DNA of 64,000 bases from Catenulispora acidiphila DSM 44928 (GTDB lineage Bacteria > Actinomycetota > Actinomycetes > Streptomycetales > Catenulisporaceae), in contig NC_013131.1 in NCBI RefSeq assembly GCF_000024025.1, forward strand, positions 7,254,001 to 7,318,000, in the 5' to 3' direction. Each line of letters begins with the position of its first letter. Within the stretch, counting starts at the first letter, position 1. Made by a program: the position numbers and the translations under genes. The notes beneath the pieces were generated by a model, which saw nothing but the letters and a program-made list of their open reading frames with translations, was not told the origin of the DNA and made no database searches. This document shows positions 42,711-52,492 of the stretch, in pieces.

Positions 42711-43913
42711 CTAGATCGAGACGATTCCGGCGAGAACGATGTCCAGCACTTGCTGTTGGTCGGCCTCCGGCACGCTGAGCACGGCCACACCGTGAGCGGC
42801 GGACCACACGGCCAGAGCGGTCGGGCGCGGAACATCCCCGACCCGCTCGGCGACCAGCTCACGGACGGCGTCGACGCCGCCGTGGCAAGCCATGCCGAAC
42901 AGACCGGGGTGCTCGCGCGCGAAGCAGAGGTAGGCCTCTGCGATAGCGCGGATCCGAGTGGGGTCGGGGGACGGGGTGCGGGTCGGGGCACGGGAGCGGA
43001 CGGCTGGTTCGCCGGCGCCCGCGCCGATGGCGGATGCGGTAAGGCCGCGGTCCCGACACGGATCGGGATCGCGGTGATGGCCGATACCGCGGGGGCGATC
43101 ACGCTCGTGCTCGTGATCGCGCTCGCGGTATCGGTCGGGGTCGGGGTGGGGGTCGGGGTCGGGGTGGGGGTCGGGGTGGGGGTCGGGGTCGGGGTGGGGG
43201 TCGGGGTCGAGCCGGCGGTCGGGCTCGCCGTGGTGGTCGGGGTCGGGGTCGCTGTGGTGGTCGAGCCGGCGGTCGGGATCGCTGTGGTGGTCGAGCCGGC
43301 GGTCGGGATCGCTGTGGTGGCCGAGGTCGGGGTCGAGCTGGCGGTCGGGCTCGCCGTGGTGGTCGGGATCGGGGTCAAGCTGGCGGTCCGGATCGCCGCG
43401 GCGGTCGGGATCGGGGTCAAGCCGGTGGTCGGGATCGCTGTCGTGGTCGGGATCGGGGTCGGGGTCGGGGTCGAGCTGGTGCTCGCTGTGGCAGTCGGGC
43501 GCGTGGTCGAGCCAGGGGTCGGAGTCGTGGTCGTGTCGGCGGTCGTGCTCGCTGTGACGGTCGGGCTCGTGGTCGTGGTCGGGCGCGTGGTCGTGGTCGT
43601 GCTCGTACTCGTTCTGCTGCTCGTGCTCGCGCTCGTGCTCGCCCCGCCGGTCGGGATCGCCCCCGACCGCCGCCAGTGCCTCGTCCAGCTGGTCGGCCAG
43701 CACGCGCGAAGCCCGGCCCTTCACCGCCTCGAGGAGTTCCTCGACGGTGGCGAAGTGCCGGTAGACCGCGGCCGCCGTGATGCCGATCTCGCGGGCGGCG
43801 GCTCGCAGGGTCACTCGGGGCGGCCCGCCGCCGCGCGCCAGGTCGAAGGCGGCCTGGGTGAGCGCGGCGCGGGCGTCGCCGTGGTGGTAGGCGGCTCGGT
43901 AGAGCGCGGTCAC
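42711..43913 (-). CDS. TetR-family regulator interrupted by a 230-residue Asp/His/Pro repeat
   Basis: Residues 1-85 are a normal TetR DNA-binding domain (VTLRAAAREIGITAAAVYRHFATVEELLEAV). The C-terminal part from about 318 is the usual ligand domain (AYLCFAREHPGLFGMA, TALAVWSAAHGVAVLSV, a TetR_C_WHG-like pattern). Between them lies about 230 residues of low complexity made of DPDP, HHSDPDRRLD and HPDPDP repeats. Without the insert the protein would be about 170 residues, close to standard. GTG 43913 overlaps the flavin reductase stop by GTGA. The insert may leave a working regulator with a flexible, possibly metal-binding linker. Confidence 0.85.
   Translation of the reverse strand: MTALYRAAYHHGDARAALTQAAFDLARGGGPPRVTLRAAAREIGITAAAVYRHFATVEELLEAVKGRASRVLADQLDEALAAVGGDPDRRGEHEREHEQQNEYEHDHDHAPDHDHEPDRHSEHDRRHDHDSDPWLDHAPDCHSEHQLDPDPDPDPDHDSDPDHRLDPDPDRRGDPDRQLDPDPDHHGEPDRQLDPDLGHHSDPDRRLDHHSDPDRRLDHHSDPDPDHHGEPDRRLDPDPHPDPDPHPDPHPDPDPHPDPDRYRERDHEHERDRPRGIGHHRDPDPCRDRGLTASAIGAGAGEPAVRSRAPTRTPSPDPTRIRAIAEAYLCFAREHPGLFGMACHGGVDAVRELVAERVGDVPRPTALAVWSAAHGVAVLSVPEADQQQVLDIVLAGIVSI
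42960..43652. repeat. G-rich tandem repeat inside the TetR gene
   Basis: On the plus strand the tract is built from GGTCGG/GGTGGG hexamers, densest at 43134-43213, and from a 27-base unit that recurs between about 43257 and 43320. Runs of four or five G at short spacing could form G-quadruplexes on the template strand of the gene. It encodes the Asp/His/Pro insert. Confidence 0.85.
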
Positions 43914-44461
43914 GGGATGTGGTCGCGCCAGTCGGTGGGGGCTTCGAGGCGGCGGTAGGAGCCGGCGTAGAACAGGAGGGCGTCCTCGTCGGGACCGCGT
44001 CCGACGGTCACGATCTCGCCGAGGAAGATCGAGTGGTCCCCGCCCTCGTACACGGCGGCCAGGGAGCACTCGAACCAGGCCAGTGCGTCGGGCAGGACCG
44101 GCGCCCCGGTGTGCGGGCCGCGGATGTGCTCCACGGCGTCGAACTCCTCGGGACCGCGCGGACGGTCGCGGCTGGCGAAGTAGCGGGCGATGCGCTCCTG
44201 CCGGTTGGACAGGACCGAGACCGCGAACCCCTCGCGCTCCTTGATCGTCTCGTGCATGGAGGCGTCTCGCAGGACGCAGACCAGGATCATCGGCGGGTCC
44301 AGCGACACCGACGTGAACGAGTTCGCGGTCATCCCGCGGGGCTCGTCCCCGCCGGCCGTCACCACCGTGATGCCGGTGGCGAAGCGGCCGAAGATCCGTC
44401 GCAGTTCCCGGGGATCGGAGGCGGCACCGGCCGGAACCGGCGCCGCCATCGCCTTGGCCAT
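43910..44461 (-). CDS. Flavin reductase (enediyne E6-like)
   Basis: The 183-residue protein is an HpaC-type flavin reductase domain: FGRFATGITVVTA, GMTANSFTSVSLDPPMILVCV, FAVSVLSNRQERIARYFASR and the HSIFLGEIV strand with the catalytic-site His. It would supply reduced FAD or FMN to a partner monooxygenase or halogenase. Enediyne clusters carry a flavin reductase next to the thioesterase gene (SgcE6), which matches this position. The likely client here is the halogenase-like flavoprotein at 52482-54302. Confidence 0.88.
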   Translation of the reverse strand: MAKAMAAPVPAGAASDPRELRRIFGRFATGITVVTAGGDEPRGMTANSFTSVSLDPPMILVCVLRDASMHETIKEREGFAVSVLSNRQERIARYFASRDRPRGPEEFDAVEHIRGPHTGAPVLPDALAWFECSLAAVYEGGDHSIFLGEIVTVGRGPDEDALLFYAGSYRRLEAPTDWRDHIP

Positions 44462-44467
44462 CGCCGC

Positions 44468-44965
44468 TCAGCTCCCCGCGGCGAGCACCCGCGTCGGGGC
44501 CTGGGCGGCCGCCGGGCGGGTCCCCCGGATCGCGTAGCGGCTCAGAGCCTTGCGCAGGGTCTCGGGCACCGGGGTGGGCCGGGTGTCGGTGTTCGGGCCG
44601 CGCATGCACGCCACCCGCTGCCGTCCCCGGGCCACCAGGGTCTCCAGTCCCTCGCGCAGCCGCACGTAGTCGAAGGCGAACTCGATCTGCGTCTGCGTCA
44701 GGTCCTCCAGGCGCATCCGGATCGACAGCTCGTCGAAGGCGGTGATCTCCGACAGGAACTCGCAGTCCACCTTCAGCGTGAACAGCTTCAGGTCGGCCTG
44801 CACGTCGGCGATGACCTCCGGCGCCATCTCGCGCAGGAACATCTCCCGGCAGCGTCCCTGCCAGCGCAGGTAGTTGACGTAGTAGACGTTGCCGACGAGG
44901 TTGGTCTCCTCGAAGCCGACCAGGTGCCGGTACTCGTAGTAGTCCTGGGTTCCGTTGCCGCTCAT
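44468..44965 (-). CDS. Enediyne thioesterase (E10/CalE7 type)
   Basis: The 165-residue hot-dog thioesterase has YEYRHLVGFEETNLVGNVYYVNYLRWQGRCREMFL, the family's conserved N-terminal stretch. The E of FEETNLVGN and the R of RWQGRC lie in the region that binds the polyene thioester. CalE7 and SgcE10 release the conjugated polyene from the enediyne PKS. It overlaps the PKS stop by ATGA, the arrangement seen in enediyne cassettes. Confidence 0.95.
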   Translation of the reverse strand: MSGNGTQDYYEYRHLVGFEETNLVGNVYYVNYLRWQGRCREMFLREMAPEVIADVQADLKLFTLKVDCEFLSEITAFDELSIRMRLEDLTQTQIEFAFDYVRLREGLETLVARGRQRVACMRGPNTDTRPTPVPETLRKALSRYAIRGTRPAAAQAPTRVLAAGS

Positions 44966-47900
44966 CGCGCATCACTCCCCTCGTCGGCCGCGTCGGCGGC
45001 CGACACCGTGAACACCAGCGGTTCGTTGGTGTCCCGCACGGTGGTGGCGAACGAGGCGATCCGCCGCCCGCCCCCGCGCAGCGCCGCCCACGGCCCGGAA
45101 CCGGGAATCCCGTCGACGGTGTCCAGCGTCAGATTCCGCACTGCCTGCCCGGACTTGCTCAGGCACTCGATCGCGCCCCACACCCGCGTCGCCGCGACCG
45201 AGTAGTCCTCGTTCCGCTCGGTGGAGATGAGGCGGGCCAGCGCGGCGCCCTCGGCGCCGAGCAGATCCGTCCACTCCCCCTCCGTACGGGTCATCGCGAC
45301 TTCGACGTCGCACTCCACCGGCCGGTCGCCGGCGAGCGCCGTGGAGAAGGTAAGCCCTGCTCCGTGCGAGGAAGAGACCTGATATCCGTCGACCCACGGC
45401 ATCCCGTCGGAACGGTGCCCGACCTCGACCCGCCGGCCGACCGCCCAGCTCATCGCCCGGTCGGTGCGCTCGCGCCGGAGCGCGGACACCGAGTCCTCAG
45501 CCTCGGAGGCGCCAGGAGCAGCCGCGTCCGGGATGACGCCGGTGCGCAGTCCGGTACGGCCGAAGACCGGTTCGACGTTGCGCTCCAGGTACGGCGTGAG
45601 CAACGCCGGCAGCCACGGACCGGTCCCGTCCTGCTTGCGGACCGCCTGCAGCGTCAGACCGTCCCAGCGTTCGACCAGAACGCCGTCCAGGTCCCGGACT
45701 TCGATGTCGTAGATGTAGGTGTCCCCGGTCCGCGACCGCTCGGCCGCGTGCAGAGTCACCTCGGGCAGCGGCCGGGCCCGCTTCGGGTCGGCCAGCCACA
45801 GCCGCTCCACGGAGGCCGGCAGCAGCGTCGCGTCCGGCACGCAGCACTGGATCGAGTGCATCAGGGCGTCCCGGGTCCCGGGGTCCGCCAGGATGAGGTC
45901 CGCCGGGTGGAACGAGCCGAACCAGTCGTCCCTGGCCTGGTTCGAGATCGCCGCCACACAGCCGCGGGCCTCGAGTTCGTGGTAGCCCAGCAGGCGCTGG
46001 AACCGGTCGCCCTGGAACAGCACCGGGCCGTAGAGCTCGGCCGCCGGGTCCAGCGGGATCCGCGGCGCGGTGTCCCGGTCCACCGGACGGGCATCCCCGG
46101 CCGGCAGCGGCTGGTCGTAGCGCAGCGTGGCGCGGAAGTGGTCGGCCTGGAAGCCGGTCTCACTGGAGCGCAGCGCCGCGCGGACCACGTCGGGACCGTC
46201 GGCGAGCAGGGCCACGCGCAGCGTGGTCCGGCCGTCGACCGGCACGACGATCGGCCGCAGGAACTCCACGTTCTCGAGCGTCGGAGCGCCGTCGTGACCG
46301 GTCAGCGCGCCGGCCGCCTGCGACATGGCCTCCATGCCCAGCACCGCCGGGAACAACAGGTCCCCGTCGAGCAGGTGGTCGCCGAGGTACAGGTCGGCCG
46401 AAGGCGTCAGGTCGGCGTCGACGACCAGCTCCACCCCCGGGTAGAACACCCGCGGACGCTCCAGGAACCGGCCCAGCGGCAGCTCGCGCTGCTCCATCGT
46501 GATCGTCGGCAGACCCTCGGCCCGCCCGGCGATCACCACGGTGCCGGGCGTCGACGGATCGGCCAGCAGGGCCTTGAGGATCCCGACGCCCTCGGCGACC
46601 GGGATCGGGGAGATGCCGTCGCGCATCAGCGCCTCGAGCACCCCGAGCTTGTCGCCCATGCCCGCGCCGGACCACACCGACCACTCCAGCGCCAGGCAGC
46701 GGACCTCCGGGCGGTCGGCGGCGACCTGGTGCGTCAGCTCGGTCAGCCAGGCGTTGGCGGTGGCGTAGTCGCCCTCGCCGCGCAGACCGGCACGGCCGAT
46801 GATGCTGCCGAAGGTGATCAGCAGCTTCAGCGGGTCGGACCCGACGGCGGTCAGCACCGTCCGCAGACCGTCCAGCTTCGGCGCCAGGGTGCGGCGGAAG
46901 GTCGACTCGTCCAGGTCCACCAGCGAGCGCGGCTCGTTGCGGCCCGCGCCGTGCAGGATCGCGGTGACCGGGCCCAGCGTGCGCCGGACCCGCTCGACGG
47001 CGTCCTTGACCTCGTCGGCGGCGGTGACGTCGGCCTGCACGTACAGGAAGGGGATCCCCTGCGCGCGCATCCGCTCCAGGTTCATGGCCAGTTCCGGGTC
47101 CTTCGCCGGCTCCGAGCGGCCCATCAGCGCCAGCGAGGCGCCGCTGTCCTGGGCCAGGCCCATGGCGGCCTCGGCGGTGATGCCCTTGCCGCCGCCGGTG
47201 ACCAGCAGCACGTCGTCCCGGCCGAGGGCGTCGCCCAGACCCGTACTCGGTGCGCTCGCCGCGGTGGTCGCCAGCGGACGCAGGATCGGGACCGTCCGGG
47301 TCCCGTCCGCCTCGTAGCCGACCTCTGCGAAGCCCGCGGTCATCGCGGCGTCCGCGGTGATCCGGGTGACCACCTCGGCGATCCCGTCCTCGGGGACGGT
47401 GTCGGGGTTGGCCATCGCGACCACGGTCGTGGTCACCGACGGCGCCTCCAGGTGCAGCGTCTTGGCGATGCCCGCGGCACCCCGGCGTCCGCCGACCGTG
47501 ACGAACCGCACCGGCTCCTGCCGCACCCGCGACAAGGCCGCGCGGACCGCGGTGATCATGAGCTCGGTGTGGTCCTCGTGGGCCTCGTCCGGCAGACAGA
47601 GCAGGACGCCCTCGCCGATGCCCGCGACCGCCAACGCCGCGCCCAGCGGTTCGGCCAGCCTGTGGCCGTCGCTGGCGAAGACCTCCCACTGCGCCACCGG
47701 GTGCTTCACCACCGCCGGCGGCGCCGGAGGCGTGGGCACCAGGTCGATCGCGTAGGCGCGCACCCAGGGTTCGACGCCCGCGATCTGCTCGGCCGCACCG
47801 TCGTCGGCCAGGGCCGTGGAGGCCAGGCCCTCGAGCATGACGGCCAGCTCGGTCAGGGTGGAGGTGGCGTAGGCGGAGGTCGCCAGGACCGCGGTGACCC

Positions 47901-50900
47901 CGAGTTCCTTCGCCGCCTGGGTGACGATCTGGCCGACCGTGATCGAGCTCAGGTGCAGCTCGTCGATCGGGTTGCTGTCCGGGCTGACCGCCTCGGGCGG
48001 CAGTTCGGCGCGCTCGGCGGCGAGCCGGACCAGGACGGACAGCGCGTCCGCCGCGGTCGTACCGGACCCGCCTTCGGCCGCCGCCGCACCGGTCTGCGCG
48101 GGCTGCGCAGCACCCTGCGACGCCGGCGCCGCCGCCATCGCCGCCTTGACGACCGCGAAGTCGCCCTCGGGCGCGGCCTCGGCGGGACTGGCCAGGAAGA
48201 CGAACTCCTTGTCCAGCGGCAGAGGCTTGACGTACCGGTCGCGGAACAGCTCGGCGTGCTCGACCGGGGAGCCCAGCACGTACGCCATGGCGACGGCGTG
48301 GAAGAGCCCGGTCAGCGACATGCTGTCGGACTCGATGGACACCGCCGGCGTCGCCGGCGCGATCTCCGTGGCCAGGTTGCGCAGGATGCGCCCCGGGCCG
48401 ACCTCGATGAAGGCGTCGCAGTCGCGCGCCAGCGCCGACACGGCGTCGTGGAACCGCACCGGGTCGAGCATCTGGGTGGTCAGCAGGGTGGTCACGTCGG
48501 TGTCGGCGGGCAGCGCCGCACCGGTGACCGTGGAGACGACGGTGCGGTCCACCGGACTGAAGTCCTGCGCGGCCAGATGCCGGCCGAACATCTCGGCGGC
48601 CGGGGCGACCGCGGAGGAGTGGAACGCGTGCGACACCGAGATCCGGGTCGCGCTCAGACCGCGCGCCTGAGCCCGCGCCATGACCGACTCGACGGCCTCG
48701 ACCGGACCGCTCACGACGGTCTGCGTCGGGCTGTTGTAGCCGGCGATGACCACCGGCTCGCTGTACAGCAGAGCATTGACGTCCGCCGCGGAGGCGGTGA
48801 TGGAAGCCATCGCGCCGCCGCCGGAGGAAGCCTCGTCCATCACGCGGCCGCGTTCGGCGGCCAGCGCCAGCACCGCTTCCTCGGACATGACGCCGGCCCA
48901 GTGCAGCGCGGTCAGCTCGCCGAGGCTGTGCCCGGCGGCGCCGGTGGCGCTGATCCCGAGCGCGGAGAGCACCCGCATCGCCGCCACGGAACCTGCGACG
49001 ATCCGCGGCTGCGCGACCGAGGTCGCGACCTGGTCGCCGTCGGTGGGCAGAGCCAGGTCCTGGTAGAGCTCGTCGACGGCCGGGAACCGGCGCCGCAGGG
49101 CACCGCCGTCCGCACGACGCCCGGCGCCCTGGCCGGGGAACAGGAACGCCAGCCGCGGCATCCGGCCGGCCGAGCCGAGGAACACCCCGCCCTTGGCGTC
49201 CAGCACCTGGCGGGCGCCGGAGTCCAGCAGCGAGAGCAGACGGCCGAGGCGGTCCTCGGCCTGCTCCGGGGAGGAGGCGACGATCGCGGCGCGCAGCGGC
49301 TGGCCGGACAGTTCCCCGGACAGCGTGGCGGCCAGGTCGCCGAGTTCGGCGAAGGACAGCTTGGTGACGAATCCGGCCAGCTGCGCCACCCGGCCGCGCA
49401 GTTCGGCGATGCCGACCGCGTCCAGGAGCAGGATCTCGCAGTCCTGCCGCGAGCGGACCAGCTGGGTGGTGCTCTTGCTGATGCCGCGGCGGCGGACGCC
49501 GTCGGCGTGTTCGACGATGAGGTGGGCGTTGATGCCGCCGAAGCCCATCGAGGACACACCGGCGCGGATCGGCGCGCCGTCGGGCCACAGCTCGGCGGTG
49601 TCCGGCACGTGCAGGGTCGCGTCCTCGGCGAGCAGCACCGGGTGCGGGTCGTAGTGCCCGGTGGCCGGCGGGATCACCTGGTGGCGGACCGCCAGGATCG
49701 CCTTGATGAGCCCGGCGACGCCGGCGGCGCCCTTGGTGTGGCCGAAGTTGCCCTTCACCGTGCTGATCGCCGCGGTGCCGGCCTCGAGCCCGGCGGCGTC
49801 GCGGCGGGCGCCGCTGATCGCGTCCAGCTCGGTGGCGTCGCCCACGGCGGTGCCGGTGCCGTGGCCCTCGAAGTAGCGGACCGTCTCCACGCCGAACCCG
49901 GCTTGCGCGTAGGCCCGGCTGATGGCGCGGCGGTGGCCGGAGGCCTCCGGGCGCGTGATGCCGCCCTTGCCGTCGGAGCTCTGCCCCCAGCCGTTGATGG
50001 TCGCGTAGCGGAACTTGCCCTGCGCCACGGCGTCCTCGTCGCGCATCAGGACCAGCATTCCGCAGCCCTCGCCGGGCCAGAAGCCGTTGGAGCCCTTGTC
50101 GTAGACCTTCATCTCCGACTTGGCCAGCGCGCCGGTCTTGGCGAACCCGATGACCTCGAACGGGTCGATGCTCAGGTCCACGCCGCCGGCCACGGCCGCG
50201 TCGATCTGGCCGGAGGCCAGCGCGTTGCAGACGGTGGCGACCGACAGCAGCGAGGAGGAGCAGGCGCCGTCCACGGTGTAGCCGCCGCCGCCGAAGTCGA
50301 AGTAGTTGCAGATCCGGCCGGAGATGGTGTTCGCCAGGCCGCCGGCCAGCGAGTCCTCGTCGATCGGCGGGAAGGGCGCCTTGTAGCGCGCCTCCAGCGA
50401 GGTCAGGAACTCCCCGAGCGCGACGTCGTCCCAGCCGGCCTCGCGCAGTGCCGCGCCGACCGTGCGCTCGACGTAGGGCCAGCGCAGCCGCATCAGGTTG
50501 GCGCGGCTGAACTCGCCGGTCAACGTGTTGCCGATGACCACGCCGGTGTTGGCGCGCGGCAGACCCTCGCCGCCGGCGAACCCGGCGTCCTCCAGGGCCC
50601 GGGACACGGTGTCCAGCGCCAGCCAGTGCGTCATGTCGGTGGACCGGAACGTGCTGCCGCCGATGCGGTAGCCGACGCGGTCGAACTCGAAGCCCTCCAG
50701 GACCGCGGCCATCTTCGAGTAGTGACGGTCCGGAGCCGTGGGATCGGGCGAGTAGTAGTCCTCGGCCCGCATGCGCTCGTCGGGCAGCTTGCGGAACGCC
50801 CGCCGGCCGGCCAGAACGTTGCGCCACAGCTCGTCCGGAGACTCCGCGTCGGGATAGCGCAGAGCGATCCCGACCACGGCGATCTTGGTGTCGCCTATAC

Positions 50901-50919
50901 CGCTTCGGGTGTTGCTCAC
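44962..50919 (-). CDS. pksE: Iterative enediyne polyketide synthase (PKSE)
   Basis: The 1985-residue protein has the enediyne PKS order KS-AT-ACP-KR-DH-PPTase. The KS has Cys220 in VDGACSSSL, His353 in EGHGTGTAVGD and His394 in GNFGHTKGAAG. The AT has Ser665 in GHSLGE. The ACP serine (991 or 992) is in DELHLSSITVGQI. The KR reads LLVTGGGKGITAEAA, the DH has GDHLLDGDLLFP, and the C-terminal PPTase has VECDVEV and VWGAIECLSK. All catalytic parts look intact. GTG 50919 has an AAGGAGGTG signal; the longer frame is upstream leader. PKSE makes the polyene that becomes the enediyne core. Confidence 0.97.
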   Translation of the reverse strand: MSNTRSGIGDTKIAVVGIALRYPDAESPDELWRNVLAGRRAFRKLPDERMRAEDYYSPDPTAPDRHYSKMAAVLEGFEFDRVGYRIGGSTFRSTDMTHWLALDTVSRALEDAGFAGGEGLPRANTGVVIGNTLTGEFSRANLMRLRWPYVERTVGAALREAGWDDVALGEFLTSLEARYKAPFPPIDEDSLAGGLANTISGRICNYFDFGGGGYTVDGACSSSLLSVATVCNALASGQIDAAVAGGVDLSIDPFEVIGFAKTGALAKSEMKVYDKGSNGFWPGEGCGMLVLMRDEDAVAQGKFRYATINGWGQSSDGKGGITRPEASGHRRAISRAYAQAGFGVETVRYFEGHGTGTAVGDATELDAISGARRDAAGLEAGTAAISTVKGNFGHTKGAAGVAGLIKAILAVRHQVIPPATGHYDPHPVLLAEDATLHVPDTAELWPDGAPIRAGVSSMGFGGINAHLIVEHADGVRRRGISKSTTQLVRSRQDCEILLLDAVGIAELRGRVAQLAGFVTKLSFAELGDLAATLSGELSGQPLRAAIVASSPEQAEDRLGRLLSLLDSGARQVLDAKGGVFLGSAGRMPRLAFLFPGQGAGRRADGGALRRRFPAVDELYQDLALPTDGDQVATSVAQPRIVAGSVAAMRVLSALGISATGAAGHSLGELTALHWAGVMSEEAVLALAAERGRVMDEASSGGGAMASITASAADVNALLYSEPVVIAGYNSPTQTVVSGPVEAVESVMARAQARGLSATRISVSHAFHSSAVAPAAEMFGRHLAAQDFSPVDRTVVSTVTGAALPADTDVTTLLTTQMLDPVRFHDAVSALARDCDAFIEVGPGRILRNLATEIAPATPAVSIESDSMSLTGLFHAVAMAYVLGSPVEHAELFRDRYVKPLPLDKEFVFLASPAEAAPEGDFAVVKAAMAAAPASQGAAQPAQTGAAAAEGGSGTTAADALSVLVRLAAERAELPPEAVSPDSNPIDELHLSSITVGQIVTQAAKELGVTAVLATSAYATSTLTELAVMLEGLASTALADDGAAEQIAGVEPWVRAYAIDLVPTPPAPPAVVKHPVAQWEVFASDGHRLAEPLGAALAVAGIGEGVLLCLPDEAHEDHTELMITAVRAALSRVRQEPVRFVTVGGRRGAAGIAKTLHLEAPSVTTTVVAMANPDTVPEDGIAEVVTRITADAAMTAGFAEVGYEADGTRTVPILRPLATTAASAPSTGLGDALGRDDVLLVTGGGKGITAEAAMGLAQDSGASLALMGRSEPAKDPELAMNLERMRAQGIPFLYVQADVTAADEVKDAVERVRRTLGPVTAILHGAGRNEPRSLVDLDESTFRRTLAPKLDGLRTVLTAVGSDPLKLLITFGSIIGRAGLRGEGDYATANAWLTELTHQVAADRPEVRCLALEWSVWSGAGMGDKLGVLEALMRDGISPIPVAEGVGILKALLADPSTPGTVVIAGRAEGLPTITMEQRELPLGRFLERPRVFYPGVELVVDADLTPSADLYLGDHLLDGDLLFPAVLGMEAMSQAAGALTGHDGAPTLENVEFLRPIVVPVDGRTTLRVALLADGPDVVRAALRSSETGFQADHFRATLRYDQPLPAGDARPVDRDTAPRIPLDPAAELYGPVLFQGDRFQRLLGYHELEARGCVAAISNQARDDWFGSFHPADLILADPGTRDALMHSIQCCVPDATLLPASVERLWLADPKRARPLPEVTLHAAERSRTGDTYIYDIEVRDLDGVLVERWDGLTLQAVRKQDGTGPWLPALLTPYLERNVEPVFGRTGLRTGVIPDAAAPGASEAEDSVSALRRERTDRAMSWAVGRRVEVGHRSDGMPWVDGYQVSSSHGAGLTFSTALAGDRPVECDVEVAMTRTEGEWTDLLGAEGAALARLISTERNEDYSVAATRVWGAIECLSKSGQAVRNLTLDTVDGIPGSGPWAALRGGGRRIASFATTVRDTNEPLVFTVSAADAADEGSDAR

Positions 50920-51181
50920 CTCGCCACCTCCTTCCCTACGACCCGGTCCGCCGCGGTGTGCTGTTCCTTCGGCAACACCGTGATCTCCCTCCATGGGCGT
51001 GAATGTGTCGATGATTCGGAAGTATTCGGCCCTGTGACCGGCGGCTGCTTCTCCAGCCGTGCCCAAGGGCGCAGGCCTGCGGGGGCGGGGCATGATCGCG
51101 GCACTTTGGGAGAAGGAACAGCCCTTCGGCGCGTGCAGACGATGACTCGTCCGTCAGGTTCGCCGACTCCCGGGAGGCTCC
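50920..51181. promoter_or_regulatory. Divergent promoter region of PKSE and antiporter genes
   Basis: These 262 bp carry the promoters of two divergent genes, with AAGGAGGTG for the PKSE on the minus strand and GGGAGG for the antiporter on the plus strand. No clear operator palindrome was found. No gene is supported. Confidence 0.5.
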
Positions 51182-52492
51182 ATGCCGTCCACTTCGATCC
51201 CCGCCGCCCCATTGGGCGGCCACAGCCTGCTCGTGCTCGTCATCACGGCCGGCGCGCTGCTGGTTCTGGCCATGCTGCTGGGCCGGCTGGCCGCGCGCTT
51301 CGGATTGCCGGCGGTGTGCGGCGAGCTGTGCGCCGGGCTGATCCTCGGGCCCTCGCTGCTGGGCCACACCGTCCCGCGCTTCTACCACTGGCTGTTCCCG
51401 CCGCAGGCCGAGCAGGTGCACCTGCTCGACGGAGTCGCGCAGTTCGGCGTGCTGCTGCTGGTCGGTCTGACCGGCGTGGACATCGACCTGAAACTGGTGC
51501 GCCGGCGCGGCCGGGTCGCGTTGTGGGTGGCCGGGTTCGGCCTGGTGCTGCCGCTGGTGATGGGACTGGCGGCCGGGCGGCTGGCGCCGTCCTCGCTGCT
51601 GGGCCATGGCGGCGACCGCACGTCCTTCGCGCTGTTCGCGGGCGTGGCGATGTGTGTCAGCGCCCTGCCGGTGATCGCCAAGACTCTGGACGACATGGGT
51701 CTGCTGCACCGCGACTTCGGCCAGCTCACCGTCGCCGCCGGGGTCGCCGACGACGTCGCCGGCTGGCTGCTGCTGTCGGTGGTCTCGGCGCTGGCGGCGA
51801 CCGGCGGCGCGCACCGCTTCCCGTGGCAGGCGATGCTCTGGCTCGTGGTGATCGTGCTCGGCGCGGTGCTGATCGCCCGCACGCTCGCACCGCGGGTGCT
51901 GCGGCGCGCCGGTCGCGGCTCGACGCCGGGACCGGTCGTCGCGACCGTGGTGGCGGTGTTCCTGGGCTGCGCCGCCGCGACGCAGGCGGCCGGGCTGGAG
52001 GCCTCGTTCGGGGCGTTCGTCGGCGGACTGGTCGTCGGGACCGCGGCCGAGGCCGACCTGCGCTGGCTGGCGCCGCTGCGGACGGTGGTGGCCTCGGTCC
52101 TGGCGCCGCTGTTCTTCGCCACCGCCGCGCTGCGCGTGGACCTCGGGGTCCTGCGGGACCCGGTGATCCTGGGCGCGGCGCTCGTGGCGGTCGCCATCGC
52201 GGCCGTCGGCAAGTTCGCCGGCGCCTACCTCGGCGGCATGACCGCGAAGCTGGACCGCTGGGAGTCCCTCGCCCTGGGCGCCGGGATGAACGCCCGCGGC
52301 GTCATCCAGCTCATCGTGGCCTCGGTGGGGCTGCGGATCGGGGTGCTGAACACCGACTCCTACACCATCGTGGTGCTGGTGGCGGTGACCACCTCGCTCA
52401 TGGCGCCGCCGATCCTGCGCCTTGCTCAGGGCAGGATCGGCGGCACTCCGGCGGAAGAGGAACGCAGGGTCAGGCTCGCCGCTATGCGGTGA
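51182..52492 (+). CDS. Sodium/proton antiporter, CPA2 family
   Basis: The 436-residue membrane protein has about 12 helices. The CPA2 core reads LFAGVAMCVSALPVIAKTLDDMG and VAAGVADDVAGWLLLSVVSA, where the paired DD is the ion site, and ALGAGMNARGVIQLIV near the end. Antiporters next to enediyne PKS genes are thought to help self-protection or efflux, but this is inference. It is convergent with the halogenase-like gene, overlapping by 11 bases. Confidence 0.9.
   Translation: MPSTSIPAAPLGGHSLLVLVITAGALLVLAMLLGRLAARFGLPAVCGELCAGLILGPSLLGHTVPRFYHWLFPPQAEQVHLLDGVAQFGVLLLVGLTGVDIDLKLVRRRGRVALWVAGFGLVLPLVMGLAAGRLAPSSLLGHGGDRTSFALFAGVAMCVSALPVIAKTLDDMGLLHRDFGQLTVAAGVADDVAGWLLLSVVSALAATGGAHRFPWQAMLWLVVIVLGAVLIARTLAPRVLRRAGRGSTPGPVVATVVAVFLGCAAATQAAGLEASFGAFVGGLVVGTAAEADLRWLAPLRTVVASVLAPLFFATAALRVDLGVLRDPVILGAALVAVAIAAVGKFAGAYLGGMTAKLDRWESLALGAGMNARGVIQLIVASVGLRIGVLNTDSYTIVVLVAVTTSLMAPPILRLAQGRIGGTPAEEERRVRLAAMR

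Noticed and set aside
43134-43213. Possible CRISPR-like or telomere-like array
   Set aside because: No spacers or constant repeat-spacer spacing; the hexamers are in frame within the TetR coding sequence.
41715-43958. Plus-strand frame with Val-Gly repeats
   Set aside because: The VGVGVG run is the complement of the Asp/His/Pro repeat of the TetR gene; the TetR domains on the other strand decide the coding strand.
46160-50827. 1555-residue minus-strand frame inside the PKS
   Set aside because: A shifted frame of the PKS gene with Arg/Gly/Pro-rich low-complexity composition.
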